Assembly (NCBI RefSeq): GCF_030269125.1
Contig: NZ_BSSM01000016.1
Span: 1 to 64,000 of the forward strand
Source of the DNA: Streptomyces hygroscopicus subsp. hygroscopicus
Lineage (GTDB): Bacteria > Actinomycetota > Actinomycetes > Streptomycetales > Streptomycetaceae
Direction: 5' to 3'
Length of the DNA stretch: 64,000 nucleotides
Of the stretch, positions 19,892-29,555 are shown one piece after another. The position numbers were made by a program, and so were the translations under genes. The notes beneath the pieces are model-generated. The model was not told where the DNA came from. It worked only from the letters and a program-made list of their open reading frames with translations, and ran no database searches. Position 1 is the first letter of the stretch. Each line of letters opens with the position of its first letter.

Positions 19892-20920
19892 TCAGCCCGC
19901 CGGTCGCCAGCCGAGCGCGGGGCCCAGCTTCGTCGCCATGTCGGTGAGGATCTGTACGTAGTCCTCGTGCGCGAAGGTGAACGGCAGCGCGAAGGCCACC
20001 TCCTCGACCTCCCGGAACGCGGCGTCCGCCCGCAGCCGCTCGGCCAGTTCCGCCGAGGTGCCGACCAGGTCCGGCGCGAACAGCAGCCGCGCCGGGCCCT
20101 GCGGGGTGGCGGTGCGGGGCAGCCGCCGTGCCGCGAACTCGGCATACCTGGCGCGCTGTTCGGGTGTCGCCGAGTCGGTGGGTATCACCACCAGCCCCTG
20201 CGAGACCCGGGCGGCCTCGCCTTCGGGGTGGTGCGCCCGGAACTCCCGGATCAGGGCCAGCTGTGTCTCCGCGAAGTCCGGCGGCCCCTCCGGGTCCTCG
20301 GCCTTGACGACGCTGCTGGTCAGGAAGTTCATCCCGTGCAGACCCGCCCAGCGAGCGGAGCCGAGGCTGCCGCCGCCGTACCAGAGCCGTCGGCCGAGCC
20401 CGGGGGAGTGGGGCTGCACCACATCGCTGAACACCTCGAAGCCCTCGACCCCGCTGAAGTCGCTGGCCGGCTTGCCGCGGACGAGGTCCAGCAGTCGCCG
20501 TACGCGCTCGTGGCCGAAGTCCTCGCTGTCGCCGGTGTCCGGGTAGAGGGCGTGCTTCACCTGGTCGTAGTGCATCGGCGGGCCCACACTGACGCCCGGG
20601 TTCAGCCGGCCGCCGGACAGGACGTCGACGGTCGCCAGGTCCTCGGCGAGGCGCAGCGGGTTCTCCCAGCCGAGCGGTGTGACCGCGGTGCCCAGTTCGA
20701 TGCGGCGGGTGCGCTGCGAGGCGGCGGCCAGGACGGCGACCGGGGACGAGATGCCGTACTGCAGATGCCGGTGGCGGACCCAGGCACTGTCGAAGCCGAG
20801 CCGCTCGCCCAGTTCGATGATCTCCAGCGTGGACTGGTGGCCCCGGGCCGGGTCCGCCGGGTCGAACAGACCGATGGTGAGGAAGCCCAGCTTGCGCAGG
20901 GGGCGTGGGGTGGGCGGCAC
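19892..20920 (-). CDS. LLM-class flavin-dependent oxidoreductase
   Basis: A 342-residue bacterial-luciferase-like monooxygenase. GTG 20920 follows GGAGGAG and aligns with the family start (RKLGFLTIGLF). Family blocks: TLEIIELGERLGFDSAWVRH, LGTAVTPLGWENPLRLAEDL, LSGGRLNPGVSVGPP, LWYGGGSLGSARWA. It should use FMN or F420; the substrate is unknown. The downstream neighbour on the opposite strand is a broken TauD-like dioxygenase. Both families occur in sulfonate/alkane oxidation, so this may be what remains of such a pair. Confidence 0.93.
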   Translation of the reverse strand: MPPTPRPLRKLGFLTIGLFDPADPARGHQSTLEIIELGERLGFDSAWVRHRHLQYGISSPVAVLAAASQRTRRIELGTAVTPLGWENPLRLAEDLATVDVLSGGRLNPGVSVGPPMHYDQVKHALYPDTGDSEDFGHERVRRLLDLVRGKPASDFSGVEGFEVFSDVVQPHSPGLGRRLWYGGGSLGSARWAGLHGMNFLTSSVVKAEDPEGPPDFAETQLALIREFRAHHPEGEAARVSQGLVVIPTDSATPEQRARYAEFAARRLPRTATPQGPARLLFAPDLVGTSAELAERLRADAAFREVEEVAFALPFTFAHEDYVQILTDMATKLGPALGWRPAG

Positions 20921-21024
20921 GGGCTCCTCCAGCGGTCGTACGGCGGTTCCGCTTCGAGTGTGACAGCCGAGTGTGACAACCGTGTGATCGGTTTTCGCGG
21001 GCGGGCCCCGACCGTCCGGCGGGG

Positions 21025-22524
21025 TCACTCCAGGGGGATGACGACCTCGTCCTCCATGGGCGGGTCCAGTTCCTGCGGGCGGTTGCCGGTCGCGGCGAAA
21101 CAGCGGACGCGCAGTTCCCGCGCGTCGACGTCAAGGCGCAGAAAGGACTTGAAGAAGGGCGGCGTGTAGGTGACGGAGGACGGCGAGAAGAGCTGGGTGT
21201 ACATCTTGCGCACCGGCAGCCGGAAGCGCGAGGTGCGGTCGGGGCGGCCGCCGGCCCCGAGGAGGCTCGCGACCAGACGGGTGCGCCGGGTGACCCGGGT
21301 GTCCGGCCCCGGGGCCCGGCCCGGCTCGATGCCGAGGCGTTCGGCGATCACGGCCGTGGCCTCCGACTCGCTGAGACCGAGGCGGCGCAGGCCCAGCCGG
21401 CGGGCGTACAGACGGCTGTAGAAGGCGAGCGAGTCGCCGCGCAGCGGGTAGCAGCGGAAGTCGCGCTCGGTGACCCCGCCGACCGACACCCGCGGGATGG
21501 TGTGCGTGGCGTGCATGAACGCGCCCCCACCGCCCGAGACGACGTACTGGATGGTGCGGCCGTCCACCTGGACCGGGTACCGCTGGTAGTTGTGGATGTC
21601 GCCGCCGATCGCGGCCACGTAGTGGTGCTCCGGTTCCCGGACGATGTCGTCCACGGTGCCGCCGCCGTCGATCGGGCACGGGTGATGCTCGCCGTCGACG
21701 TACAGCGGTGATCCGGTGACCAGGATCTTCGGCCGCGGTCCCTGGGACACCTCGCGCAGCCAGGCGCCCTGTTCGGCGTCGAGGGTGCCGAGGAGGCCGG
21801 TGTCGATGCCGATGATCCGCACCGGTCCGGCGTCCAGCGCCCAGTAGGGTCCGGGCTGTTCGGCCCGCTGCTCGGGCGCGGACCGCAACTTCCGTGCCAC
21901 GTCGAGGCGTTGTCCGTCGGTCGGGTGCGGCCGATGCCACAGCAGCGCCTGCCACCAGGCGCGGCTCAGCGGGCGCGGGCGGGGCGCGGGACCGAGCGGC
22001 GGCGTGTCGGCACAGAAGACGCGCATGAAGGCGCCGAGGTCCTCGTACCAGTCGTGGTTGCCCGGTATCGCGTAGATCGGCGCCGGGTAGTCCTGGTACG
22101 GCCGGAAGAACTTGTCCTCGTAGTCGTCGGCGCTGCCCACCGGGTAGATCACATCGCTGGTGATCACCGCGAACTCGGTGCCCTGGCCGATCTTCAGGAA
22201 CCCCGGCACGGCGGCGTACTGGGAGTCGCCGCCCTCGCCGGGGTCCCCGATGACCATGAAGGAGAACCTGTCCGGCACCTCCCGCCGGAACACCTTGTCG
22301 GCGGGTACCCCCGCGGCCTGCCTGCGGGACACCCACCGGCCGCGGGTGCGGCCGGTGGGGTCGCCGAACCAGGAGGCCAGCACGCCGTTGCGGGCGGCCC
22401 ACAGCAGCCGGGGGTCCAGCCACGACACTTTCTCGACGTGGGCCGGCATCAGCTGCTTGTAGGCACCCGGCTCGGCCGAGCCCCAGCCGGCGCCCTGTGC
22501 GGTATCACGAGAGGAGTCAGACAC
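21025..22524 (-). CDS. Metallophosphoesterase
   Basis: A 499-residue calcineurin-like phosphoesterase. Metal-binding blocks are VIGDPGEGGD (D94), ITSDVIYP (D124), PGNHDWYED (N156-H158) and GGDIHNYQRY. Start GTG 22524 (MSDSSRDTAQ) is chosen because upstream sequence loses codon bias; its ribosome binding site is weak and a leaderless start is possible. No signal peptide is seen. The long C-terminal part after the HxH region is specific to this actinobacterial type. Substrate unknown. Confidence 0.92.
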   Translation of the reverse strand: MSDSSRDTAQGAGWGSAEPGAYKQLMPAHVEKVSWLDPRLLWAARNGVLASWFGDPTGRTRGRWVSRRQAAGVPADKVFRREVPDRFSFMVIGDPGEGGDSQYAAVPGFLKIGQGTEFAVITSDVIYPVGSADDYEDKFFRPYQDYPAPIYAIPGNHDWYEDLGAFMRVFCADTPPLGPAPRPRPLSRAWWQALLWHRPHPTDGQRLDVARKLRSAPEQRAEQPGPYWALDAGPVRIIGIDTGLLGTLDAEQGAWLREVSQGPRPKILVTGSPLYVDGEHHPCPIDGGGTVDDIVREPEHHYVAAIGGDIHNYQRYPVQVDGRTIQYVVSGGGGAFMHATHTIPRVSVGGVTERDFRCYPLRGDSLAFYSRLYARRLGLRRLGLSESEATAVIAERLGIEPGRAPGPDTRVTRRTRLVASLLGAGGRPDRTSRFRLPVRKMYTQLFSPSSVTYTPPFFKSFLRLDVDARELRVRCFAATGNRPQELDPPMEDEVVIPLE

Positions 22525-22721
22525 GCGAAGACCGTAACAACGCGCCGACCAGCGGCGGGAGGCCGGGTTCGGGCCAACGGCGCGCGTCCGCACCGCCGTT
22601 CGCAGCGACCCCGCCGTCGCCGGTCCACCGGGCGGGAGTGCGCGAGCCGGGGTGGGGACGGACCCGCGCACGGCGAGCCGGACCGCCGGAGGGTTCCCGC
22701 GGTCACGGCCTGGGGCCCGTA

Positions 22722-23702
22722 TCAGGCGGGCAGCCCGGCGAGCCAGTCGAGGAGCAGGCGGTTGGTGTCCTCGGGGCGCTCCTGCTGGATCCAGTGGCCG
22801 CAGTCGTCGAGGAGGTGCGAGGAGACGAGGCCCGGCAGGGTGACGGGGAACGCCTTGACGGCCTCGGACAACCAGGACGTGGTGGCGTCCAGGGCTCCGC
22901 CGACGAACAGGGACGGCTGCGTCAGGGGAGCGCCGTTGTGATCGGCGAGGTCCGCCCAGTCGCGGTCCATGGCACGGTAGCGGTTGAGCGGTCCGGTCAG
23001 GCCGGTCCGCTCGAACTCCTCCGCGTAGTGATCGAGTTCCGCCTCGCCGAGCCAGGCGGGCGACGGGCCGGCGGGAAAGCGCTCGCGCAGGGTGCCGTCC
23101 GGGCTGACGAAGTACGGGGCGGGCTCGCCGGGACCGGGCATGGTCTCGGCGGACAGGGCCCGGTAGAAGCCCGCGAGCCAGCCTCGTACATCGGGTTCGA
23201 TCTCGGCCTCGGCGCGGCCCGGCTCCTGGAAGTAGGAGATGTAGAACTCGTCCTCTCCGTCGCCCATACGGGCGAACACCTCGGTGGGCCGGGGCTCGCT
23301 GCGCGGGGTGTACGGCACGCTGAGCATGCCCACCGCCCGGAAGACGTCCGGCCTGAGCAGACCGGAGCCCGAGGCGATGGCCGAGCCCCAGTCATGGCCG
23401 ACGACCACCGCGGACTCCTCACCGAGCGCGTGCACCACCGCGACGTTGTCCTCCACGAGTTCGACCAGCCGGTAGGCGTCCGTCGCGGACGGTTTGGAGG
23501 AACGGCCGTAGCCGCGCACGTCGATGGCCACCGCGCGGTATCCCGCCGCCGCGAGGGCCGGCAGCTGGTGGCGCCACGAGTACCAGGACTCGGGGAACCC
23601 GTGGACGAGCAGGACCAGCGGCCCGCTGCCCTGCTCCACGAGATGGATCCGGCCCGCCGGAGCGGGGACCAGCCGGTGCGTGAAATGCGTGCCGTGCGTC
23701 AT
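22722..23702 (-). CDS. Alpha/beta hydrolase, epoxide-hydrolase type
   Basis: A 326-residue enzyme; ATG 23702 follows GGAGG. HGFPESWYSWRHQLPAL gives the oxyanion-hole motif, GHDWGS supplies nucleophile D104 (Asp rather than Ser, typical of epoxide hydrolases and haloalkane dehalogenases) and DDCGHWIQQERPED has the catalytic His near residue 303. The family normally hydrolyses epoxides to diols through an ester intermediate. No partner genes adjoin it. Confidence 0.93.
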   Translation of the reverse strand: MTHGTHFTHRLVPAPAGRIHLVEQGSGPLVLLVHGFPESWYSWRHQLPALAAAGYRAVAIDVRGYGRSSKPSATDAYRLVELVEDNVAVVHALGEESAVVVGHDWGSAIASGSGLLRPDVFRAVGMLSVPYTPRSEPRPTEVFARMGDGEDEFYISYFQEPGRAEAEIEPDVRGWLAGFYRALSAETMPGPGEPAPYFVSPDGTLRERFPAGPSPAWLGEAELDHYAEEFERTGLTGPLNRYRAMDRDWADLADHNGAPLTQPSLFVGGALDATTSWLSEAVKAFPVTLPGLVSSHLLDDCGHWIQQERPEDTNRLLLDWLAGLPA

Positions 23703-23749
23703 CGTGCCCTCCTCATGGGCAGTCAAGGGGTGAGTCGAAGGACGTGGTC

Positions 23750-24100
23750 TCACGTCTTTCCCGGTGCGACGAGGTGACGGCGCGCGGTCGCCGTGCCGAC
23801 CGCGGCGGCGTCCGCTCCCGGCTGCCCTGACCCGGTGCGGACGGCGGCCGCGTACCGGCGGCCGTCCGGACAGGAGACGACGCCGGCCTGCCACGTACGA
23901 CGCCGACCAGCTCCCGCTCCCGGCAGTCACCCGCACCGGCACCCGGAACGCGCTCGTGATCCGGTGCCGGGGGAACTGCCGCGCCACGAGCGCCCGCACC
24001 CGGCCACGGGCGGCGGCCGGTCCCGCCTGATCGGTCGGGGCGAGTCGGAGCGGCGCGACCGTGCCGCGCGATGTGGGCGGATGCCCGTACCGAGGGGTGA
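23750..24100 (-). pseudogene. Remnant of a class A beta-lactamase-like serine hydrolase
   Basis: Two minus-strand frames together resemble the C-terminal third of actinobacterial beta-lactamase-like serine hydrolases. One gives GRVRALVARQFPRHRITSAF followed by VRVTAGSGSW, where the conserved K of K-S/T-G is replaced by G. Another then gives WQAGVVSCPDGRRYAAAVRT and ends at TGA 23750-23752. One extra base between them accounts for the switch. The SxxK and SDN motifs are not recognisable upstream. I judge it a decayed gene, not an active enzyme. Confidence 0.45.
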
Positions 24101-24741
24101 GGGCACGGAGCGTGCCGATCGCGCTGAAGGCGCGGACCTGGTTCGCCGAGGCCGACCCGATCCGCGGGAGCCGGCGGTGCCGACGCGCCGTCCCGGTGCC
24201 GACACCCCGAACACGACGGCCGCGAGGCCCGGCCGGGGAACACGGTGGTCCGGTCCGATCCGCGTACCATGCCGGACTCGGTCGGCGAGGACCTCGGCCA
24301 CCGGGCGGACCGTCCGCGCGGACGACCGGGTCCGGAACCACCAGTTGGTCCGTCCATCCCGAACTCCCCGTCCGCGCACGGGTGTTGCGCGAGCGGTGCG
24401 CACGTGCGACCCGCCCGTGCGAAGACCGCCCGCACCTCGTCGTCGCCATGGAACCGATCTTCCCAGGGCGGCGCCCTGCGTCACAGGGGCCTCAACCGTT
24501 GTTTCATGAACGTAAATTGGCCGCTGAGGAAGCGCACAGCGACGTCATAGGGAAAACCCTCGATTGGTCTCCGAGCTGGTGACATGGCCGGGTCAAGGCT
24601 GTCATTCTCCCAGCGCACGCTGATCCCCCACGATCGCAACACGGATCACGGTCCCCGCACAGCACCACCCACCGGACAACAGACCCTGCTGTCCGGTCCC
24701 TCACAGGCCGCGACCCGGCGGCCTCCGCAGGAGGAGTAAGA
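24101..24741. other. Intergenic region upstream of the M4 protease gene
   Basis: No supported gene. The left part may hold further decayed N-terminal sequence of the serine-hydrolase remnant. The last ~200 bases are less GC-rich (around GTTGTTTCATGAACGTAAAT at ~24497) and presumably carry the protease promoter, but I cannot place -35/-10 boxes with confidence. Confidence 0.4.
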
Positions 24742-27177
24742 GTGAGACCCCACAGATCCCTTTCTCACGGACGTCTTCCCCAGGGACGTCCCTCCAGGCG
24801 GGCGCAGGTCGGAGCCGCGCTGCTCTCCACCGCGGCCTTCCTCGCCGTCGGCATGCAGGCGGTCCCCGCGACCGCCGCGCCCGCCGCGCACCACCTCAGC
24901 CCCCTGCGCACCGGCGCCCTGGAGGCCAGGCTCAGCCCGGCCCAGCAGAAGGCCCTGATCCAGAGCGCCCAGGCCAAGACGGCCGACACCGCCCGCAGCC
25001 TCGGCCTCGGCGCCAAGGAGAAGCTGGTCGCCAAGAGCGTCGTCAAGGACGCCGACGGCACGCTGCACACCCGTTACGAGCGCACCTACGACGGCCTGCC
25101 CGTCCTCGGCGGCGACCTGATCGTGCACACCCCGCCCGCCTCGCTGGCGGTCGGCACCGTGAGCGCCACGTACAACAACAAGCACAAGATCGCGGTGTCC
25201 TCCACCACCGCGACCGTCGCCAAGTCGGCCGCCGAGAGCAAGGCGCTGAAGACCGCCAAGGCCCTCGACGCCGCCAAGCCCTCCGCCGACAGCGCCCGCA
25301 AGGTGATCTGGGCCGGCAACGGCACCCCGAAGCTTGCCTGGGAGACCGTGATCGGCGGCTTCCAGGACGACGGCACGCCGAGCAAGCTGCACGTCATCAC
25401 CGACGCCACCACCGGCAAGGAGCTGTACCGGTACCAGGGCATCGAGACCGGCGTCGGCAACACCCACTACAGCGGCCAGGTCTCGCTGACCACGACCCAG
25501 TCGGGCTCGACGTACACCCTGACCGACGGCACGCGCGGCGGTCACAAGACGTACAACCTGAACCACGGCACCTCCGGCACCGGCACGCTGTTCTCGCAGA
25601 GCAGCGACACCTGGGGCGACGGCACCAACTCCACCGCCGCCACCGCCGGCGCGGACGCCGCCTACGGCGCGCAGGAGACCTGGGACTTCTACAAGAACAC
25701 CTTCGGGCGCAGCGGCATCAAGAACGACGGTGTCGGCGCCTACTCCCGCGTCCACTACGGCAACGCTTACGTGAACGCGTTCTGGGACGACAGCTGCTTC
25801 TGCATGACCTACGGCGACGGTTCCGGGAACAACGACCCGCTGACCTCGCTGGACGTGGCCGGCCACGAGATGAGCCACGGTGTCACCTCCAACACCGCGG
25901 GCCTGAACTACAGCGGCGAGTCCGGCGGTCTGAACGAGGCGACCTCCGACATCTTCGGCACGGGCGTGGAGTTCTACGCGAACAACAGCTCGGACCCCGG
26001 TGACTACCTCATCGGCGAGAAGATCGACATCAACGGCAACGGCACCCCGCTGCGCTACATGGACAAGCCGAGCAAGGACGGCGGTTCGGCGGACAGCTGG
26101 TACTCGGGCGTCGGCAACCTCGACGTGCACTACTCCTCGGGTCCGGCGAACCACATGTTCTACCTGCTGTCCGAGGGCAGCGGCACCAAGACCATCAACG
26201 GTGTCACCTACAACAGCCCGACCTCCGACGGCGTCGCCGTCACCGGCATCGGCCGGGACGCCGCCCTCCAGATCTGGTACAAGGCGCTGACGTCGTACAT
26301 GACGTCCAGCACCAACTACGCCGGTGCCCGCACCGCCGCCCTCAACGCGGCCTCCGCGCTGTACGGCGCCAACTCCGCGCAGTACGCGGCCGTGGGCAAC
26401 GCCTTCGCGGGCATCAACGTGGGCAGCCACATCACCCCGCCGAGCAGCGGCGTGACGGTCACCAACCCGGGCAGCCAGTCCTCCACCGTGGGCACGGCGG
26501 TCAGCCTCCAGGTCCAGGCGAGCAGCACCAACAGCGGCGCCCTCACCTACAGCGCCTCGGGCCTGCCGACCGGCCTGTCGATCAACAGCTCCACCGGTGT
26601 GATCTCCGGTACGCCTTCCGCGGCCGGGACCTACAGCACCACCGTCACGGTGAAGGACTCCACGGGTGCCACCGGCACCGCGACCTTCTCCTGGACCGTC
26701 AGCACCAGCGGCGGCGGTGGCGGCTGCACCTCGACCCAGCTGCTGGCCAACCCGGGCTTCGAGTCGGGCAGCACCGGCTGGACCGCGTCCAGCGGCGTCA
26801 TCACCAACGGCACCGGTGAGACGGCCCACGGCGGCTCGTACTACGCCTGGATGGACGGCTACGGCACCTCGCACACCGACACGTTGTCCCAGTCGGTGAC
26901 GATCCCCGCGGGCTGCAAGGCGACCCTGAGCTTCTACCTGCACGTCGACACGGCCGAGACCACCACCAGCACCGCGTACGACAAGCTGACGGTCACCGCC
27001 GGTTCGACCACCCTGGGCTCGTACTCGAACCTGAACGCGGGCACGGGCTACGTCCTGAAGACCTTCGACCTGTCCTCGCTGGCGGGCCAGACGGTCACCC
27101 TGAAGTTCAACGGTGTCGAGGACTCCTCGCTCCAGACCAGCTTCGTCGTGGACGACACGTCCCTGACCACCAGCTGA
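24742..27177 (+). CDS. Secreted M4-family (thermolysin-like) metalloprotease
   Basis: An 811-residue extracellular protease; GTG 24742 follows GGAGGAG. A signal peptide (~1-45, ending PATAAPA) is followed by an FTP/PepSY propeptide (~60-220, ERTYDGLPVLGGDLIVHTPP). The catalytic domain has GHEMSHGVT with zinc ligands H375/H379 and catalytic E376, and third ligand E399 in GLNEATSD, the expected spacing. After ~570 come an Ig-like putative PIG domain (LPTGLSINSSTGVISGTPSA) and a Gly-linked C-terminal beta-sandwich with paired Cys, likely for substrate or wall binding. The long tail exceeds classic thermolysin but is common in Streptomyces. Confidence 0.96.
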   Translation: MRPHRSLSHGRLPQGRPSRRAQVGAALLSTAAFLAVGMQAVPATAAPAAHHLSPLRTGALEARLSPAQQKALIQSAQAKTADTARSLGLGAKEKLVAKSVVKDADGTLHTRYERTYDGLPVLGGDLIVHTPPASLAVGTVSATYNNKHKIAVSSTTATVAKSAAESKALKTAKALDAAKPSADSARKVIWAGNGTPKLAWETVIGGFQDDGTPSKLHVITDATTGKELYRYQGIETGVGNTHYSGQVSLTTTQSGSTYTLTDGTRGGHKTYNLNHGTSGTGTLFSQSSDTWGDGTNSTAATAGADAAYGAQETWDFYKNTFGRSGIKNDGVGAYSRVHYGNAYVNAFWDDSCFCMTYGDGSGNNDPLTSLDVAGHEMSHGVTSNTAGLNYSGESGGLNEATSDIFGTGVEFYANNSSDPGDYLIGEKIDINGNGTPLRYMDKPSKDGGSADSWYSGVGNLDVHYSSGPANHMFYLLSEGSGTKTINGVTYNSPTSDGVAVTGIGRDAALQIWYKALTSYMTSSTNYAGARTAALNAASALYGANSAQYAAVGNAFAGINVGSHITPPSSGVTVTNPGSQSSTVGTAVSLQVQASSTNSGALTYSASGLPTGLSINSSTGVISGTPSAAGTYSTTVTVKDSTGATGTATFSWTVSTSGGGGGCTSTQLLANPGFESGSTGWTASSGVITNGTGETAHGGSYYAWMDGYGTSHTDTLSQSVTIPAGCKATLSFYLHVDTAETTTSTAYDKLTVTAGSTTLGSYSNLNAGTGYVLKTFDLSSLAGQTVTLKFNGVEDSSLQTSFVVDDTSLTTS

Positions 27178-27197
27178 TCACCCGCACGACCTGAACA

Positions 27198-27235
27198 CGA
27201 GGGTCCCGCTCCCCGGCCGGGGAGCGGGACCCTCG
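27198..27235. terminator. Strong bidirectional terminator hairpin
   Basis: A perfect 17-base-pair stem (27198-27214 with 27219-27235) around the tetraloop GGCC. It lies between the convergent protease and GH64 genes, 20 bases after one stop codon and 7 bases beyond the other. Confidence 0.85.
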
Positions 27236-27242
27236 CACGTCG

Positions 27243-28442
27243 TCAGCTCAGCGGACCGAGCGTCAGGTACGCCTGCTGCGGATCGCCGTCCTCGACCAGC
27301 GACTCCTGGTTGCCGACGTCGTCGAAGGCGAACGCGTAGGCCTTGCCGTCCGCCATCCGTGCGTGCACCGCCCGCGCGTACTGGTTGGTCACCGCGTCCT
27401 GGTAGAAGTCACCCGGCGTGTTGTCGGGCGCCTGCGAACTCACCAGCAGCGTCGAGCGGTTGAAGCCGGCGCACAGCGTCCGGGAGACGGGCCCGCGCAC
27501 CGCGTCGTTGGGCGCGTCCAGGAGCTTGTGGCAGCCGAACACGCTGTCCGCGTCCGGCTTCTGGAAGCTGGTGACGACCGCGCCGGAGGAGTCGGTGAAG
27601 TTCATGACGCTCCCGGAGACCCGGCCGTAGAACTTCTTGCCGGGCTGGTCGGCGAACGGCGTGACGGTCAGCGTCGACGTCGTGTACTTCTGCCAGACCC
27701 GGTTCACGTAGTCGTCCATCACGTTCGCGGGCAGCACGCCGGTCTCCACGCCGTACAGCGGCGACAGCGCGCGCAGCACGGTGCCGTCCGCGCGCGTCTG
27801 GACCAGCCCGGACCAGCCGCCCGGCTGGGCCCGCAGGGCGCCGAAGAATCCCGACCAGCCCCCTTGCCCCAGCTGCCCGGTGGTGCTGACGCTCCCGTCC
27901 GCGCGGCGCACCCCGACGGAGTACGGCGCCGAGAACATGTCCACCTGGGTGCTGTTGAGCCACAGCCCCGCGTCGTTCAGCGTGTACTCGGACCAGTTGA
28001 AGAGGATGTCGTGGTTCGGGTCCGTCGGGTTCTGCACGGCCGGCTGGACGAGCCCGCCGGTGGTGAGCTTGAAGACGAGCTTCTGGCCGTAGGAGAAGTA
28101 GATCCGGCCGGAGAACTTCGGGATGCGGATCGTGGTCGACTGCCCGGCGGCCGGACCGGGAATCGCCGCGTCCGGCGCGGGAGTCGGGGGATTCCCGCCC
28201 GCGGGCCAGGCGTGGAAGGCGCCGTTGGCGTCGGCCCAGCCCTGCTGCCCGGTGGACAGCTGGGTGCCGAGGTCGTAGAGGTAGACGGGCTCGGAGCGGC
28301 CCGAGTCGTTGGTGACGGTCAGCGCGATGGTGTCCGGCACGGCCGCCGTGGCGCGTCCGGGGACGCCGAGGACGAGCGCTCCGCCGACGAGGGCGGTGGC
28401 GGCGGCCAACGGCAGTGCGCGGTGGGCCGGGGTGTGCGGCAC
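27243..28442 (-). CDS. GH64 family beta-1,3-glucanase (laminaripentaose-producing type)
   Basis: A 399-residue secreted enzyme; GTG 28442 follows GGAGGTGGAG. The signal peptide ends near ATAAVP (~34). The GH64 fold is seen in IPKFSGRIYFSYGQKLVFKL and FNWSEYTLNDAGLWLNSTQV; E152 and D168 match the spacing of the catalytic Glu/Asp pair of characterised GH64 enzymes. GH64 enzymes cut fungal or plant beta-1,3-glucan to laminaripentaose. There is no carbohydrate-binding module. A LacI-type operator lies 62 bases upstream, suggesting induction by glucan oligosaccharides. Confidence 0.93.
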   Translation of the reverse strand: MPHTPAHRALPLAAATALVGGALVLGVPGRATAAVPDTIALTVTNDSGRSEPVYLYDLGTQLSTGQQGWADANGAFHAWPAGGNPPTPAPDAAIPGPAAGQSTTIRIPKFSGRIYFSYGQKLVFKLTTGGLVQPAVQNPTDPNHDILFNWSEYTLNDAGLWLNSTQVDMFSAPYSVGVRRADGSVSTTGQLGQGGWSGFFGALRAQPGGWSGLVQTRADGTVLRALSPLYGVETGVLPANVMDDYVNRVWQKYTTSTLTVTPFADQPGKKFYGRVSGSVMNFTDSSGAVVTSFQKPDADSVFGCHKLLDAPNDAVRGPVSRTLCAGFNRSTLLVSSQAPDNTPGDFYQDAVTNQYARAVHARMADGKAYAFAFDDVGNQESLVEDGDPQQAYLTLGPLS

Positions 28443-28503
28443 TCTCCACCTCCGTGTGGGGGTCGGGGTCGTACGGACCCCTCATCCTTGGTCCGTACCT
28501 GCG

Positions 28504-28517
28504 TGAGAGCGCTCTCA
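28504..28517. promoter_or_regulatory. LacI/CebR-like operator upstream of GH64 glucanase
   Basis: TGAGAGCGCTCTCA is a perfect 14-base palindrome 62 bases upstream of the glucanase start. It differs from the CebR site (TGGGAGCGCTCCCA, known from cellulose-utilisation genes) by one symmetric base. A LacI-family sugar repressor is the likely binder; which one cannot be told. Confidence 0.75.
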
Positions 28518-28627
28518 GCGTGGTGCCGTCGTCGTGCCCGTGTCAACGAGTGGGGCGGGACTTCCGGTTCACCGTGCCCGCCCGGCGCCCGCCGCGGGGC
28601 GGGCGCCGTGGACCGGTGCCGGACGGT

Positions 28628-29392
28628 TCAGGAGGTCCGGAAGGCGCGGTCGAGCAGGGCCAGCAGGGCCGACCAGTGGCGCTCGTCGGCCTGCCGGTCG
28701 TAGGCGGGGGTGTCGGCCTGCGTGTAGCCGTGCCGCGCGCCCGGGTACACCTCGGACGTGTACCGCACCCCGGCCGCGTCCAGTGCCTGCTCCAGCTCCC
28801 GGATCTGCTCCGCGGGCATGGAGGCGTCCTGGTCCGCGAAGCCGAGGTACACCTCCGCGGTGACGTTCCCGACGCCGCGGTGCGGGCTGTCCGGGGCGTC
28901 GGTGACCAGCCTGCCGCCGTGGAAGCCGGCCGCCGCGGCCACCCGGTCGGGATGCGTGGCCGCCGTGCGCAGGGCGAGCCGGGCGCCCATGCAGTAACCG
29001 GTCACCGCGACCGGGCCGTCGGCGACGAACGGGTTGTCCGCGAGGAAGCCCAGATAGGCGTCCGCGTCCCGCCGGGACTGCTCGGGGGTGAGCGAGTCCA
29101 TCACCGGGCGGATGCGCTGCCAGATGGTCGGGTCGGCCGACGGGTCGATGAACTCCGGCAGCTCACCGAACGGCTTGCCGCCGTGCCGGTAGAAGACGTT
29201 GGGCAGCAGGACCGTGTACCCGGCGGCCGCCAGCCGGTCGGCCATCGACCTCAGCTGGGGGCGCAGGCCGTACGCGTCCTGGTAGAGCAGCACGCCCGGA
29301 TGCGGCTCGCCGTCCGCGGGACGGGCGAGGTAGGCGTCGGCGGTGCCGTCCGCGGTGGTGATGTCGACGGATGTGCCCTGTACGTCGGTCAT
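28628..29392 (-). CDS. Dienelactone hydrolase family protein
   Basis: A 254-residue alpha/beta hydrolase; ATG 29392 follows GGAGG. The nucleophile is C134 in TGYCMGARLA (Cys rather than Ser, as in true dienelactone hydrolases), with D187 or D189 (GFADQDASM) and H221 (GARHGYTQ) completing the triad. The family opens lactone rings, e.g. in chlorocatechol degradation, but many members act on other esters. No aromatic catabolism genes adjoin it. Confidence 0.93.
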   Translation of the reverse strand: MTDVQGTSVDITTADGTADAYLARPADGEPHPGVLLYQDAYGLRPQLRSMADRLAAAGYTVLLPNVFYRHGGKPFGELPEFIDPSADPTIWQRIRPVMDSLTPEQSRRDADAYLGFLADNPFVADGPVAVTGYCMGARLALRTAATHPDRVAAAAGFHGGRLVTDAPDSPHRGVGNVTAEVYLGFADQDASMPAEQIRELEQALDAAGVRYTSEVYPGARHGYTQADTPAYDRQADERHWSALLALLDRAFRTS

Positions 29393-29555
29393 GGTGACAG
29401 GTCCTCCTGGGGAAGGGACGGCGGCCGGCGGGTGCCCCGCCGGGCCGCGGGTGCGCCGGTGTGCCGCGAGGACGCGTGGGGTGCGTCCGGCGGCTCTCAT
29501 GCTGCCACGCAAGATCCACGCCCTCGCGACCGGTCCCGCCGGGGTGCCCCCGCCC

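Noticed and set aside
24646..26943. Long open frame antisense to the M4 protease gene
   Set aside because: Its residues (Val/Gly/Ala/Arg-rich, no family) arise from the codon bias of the protease on the other strand; the sense gene has a signal peptide, zinc motif and ribosome binding site.
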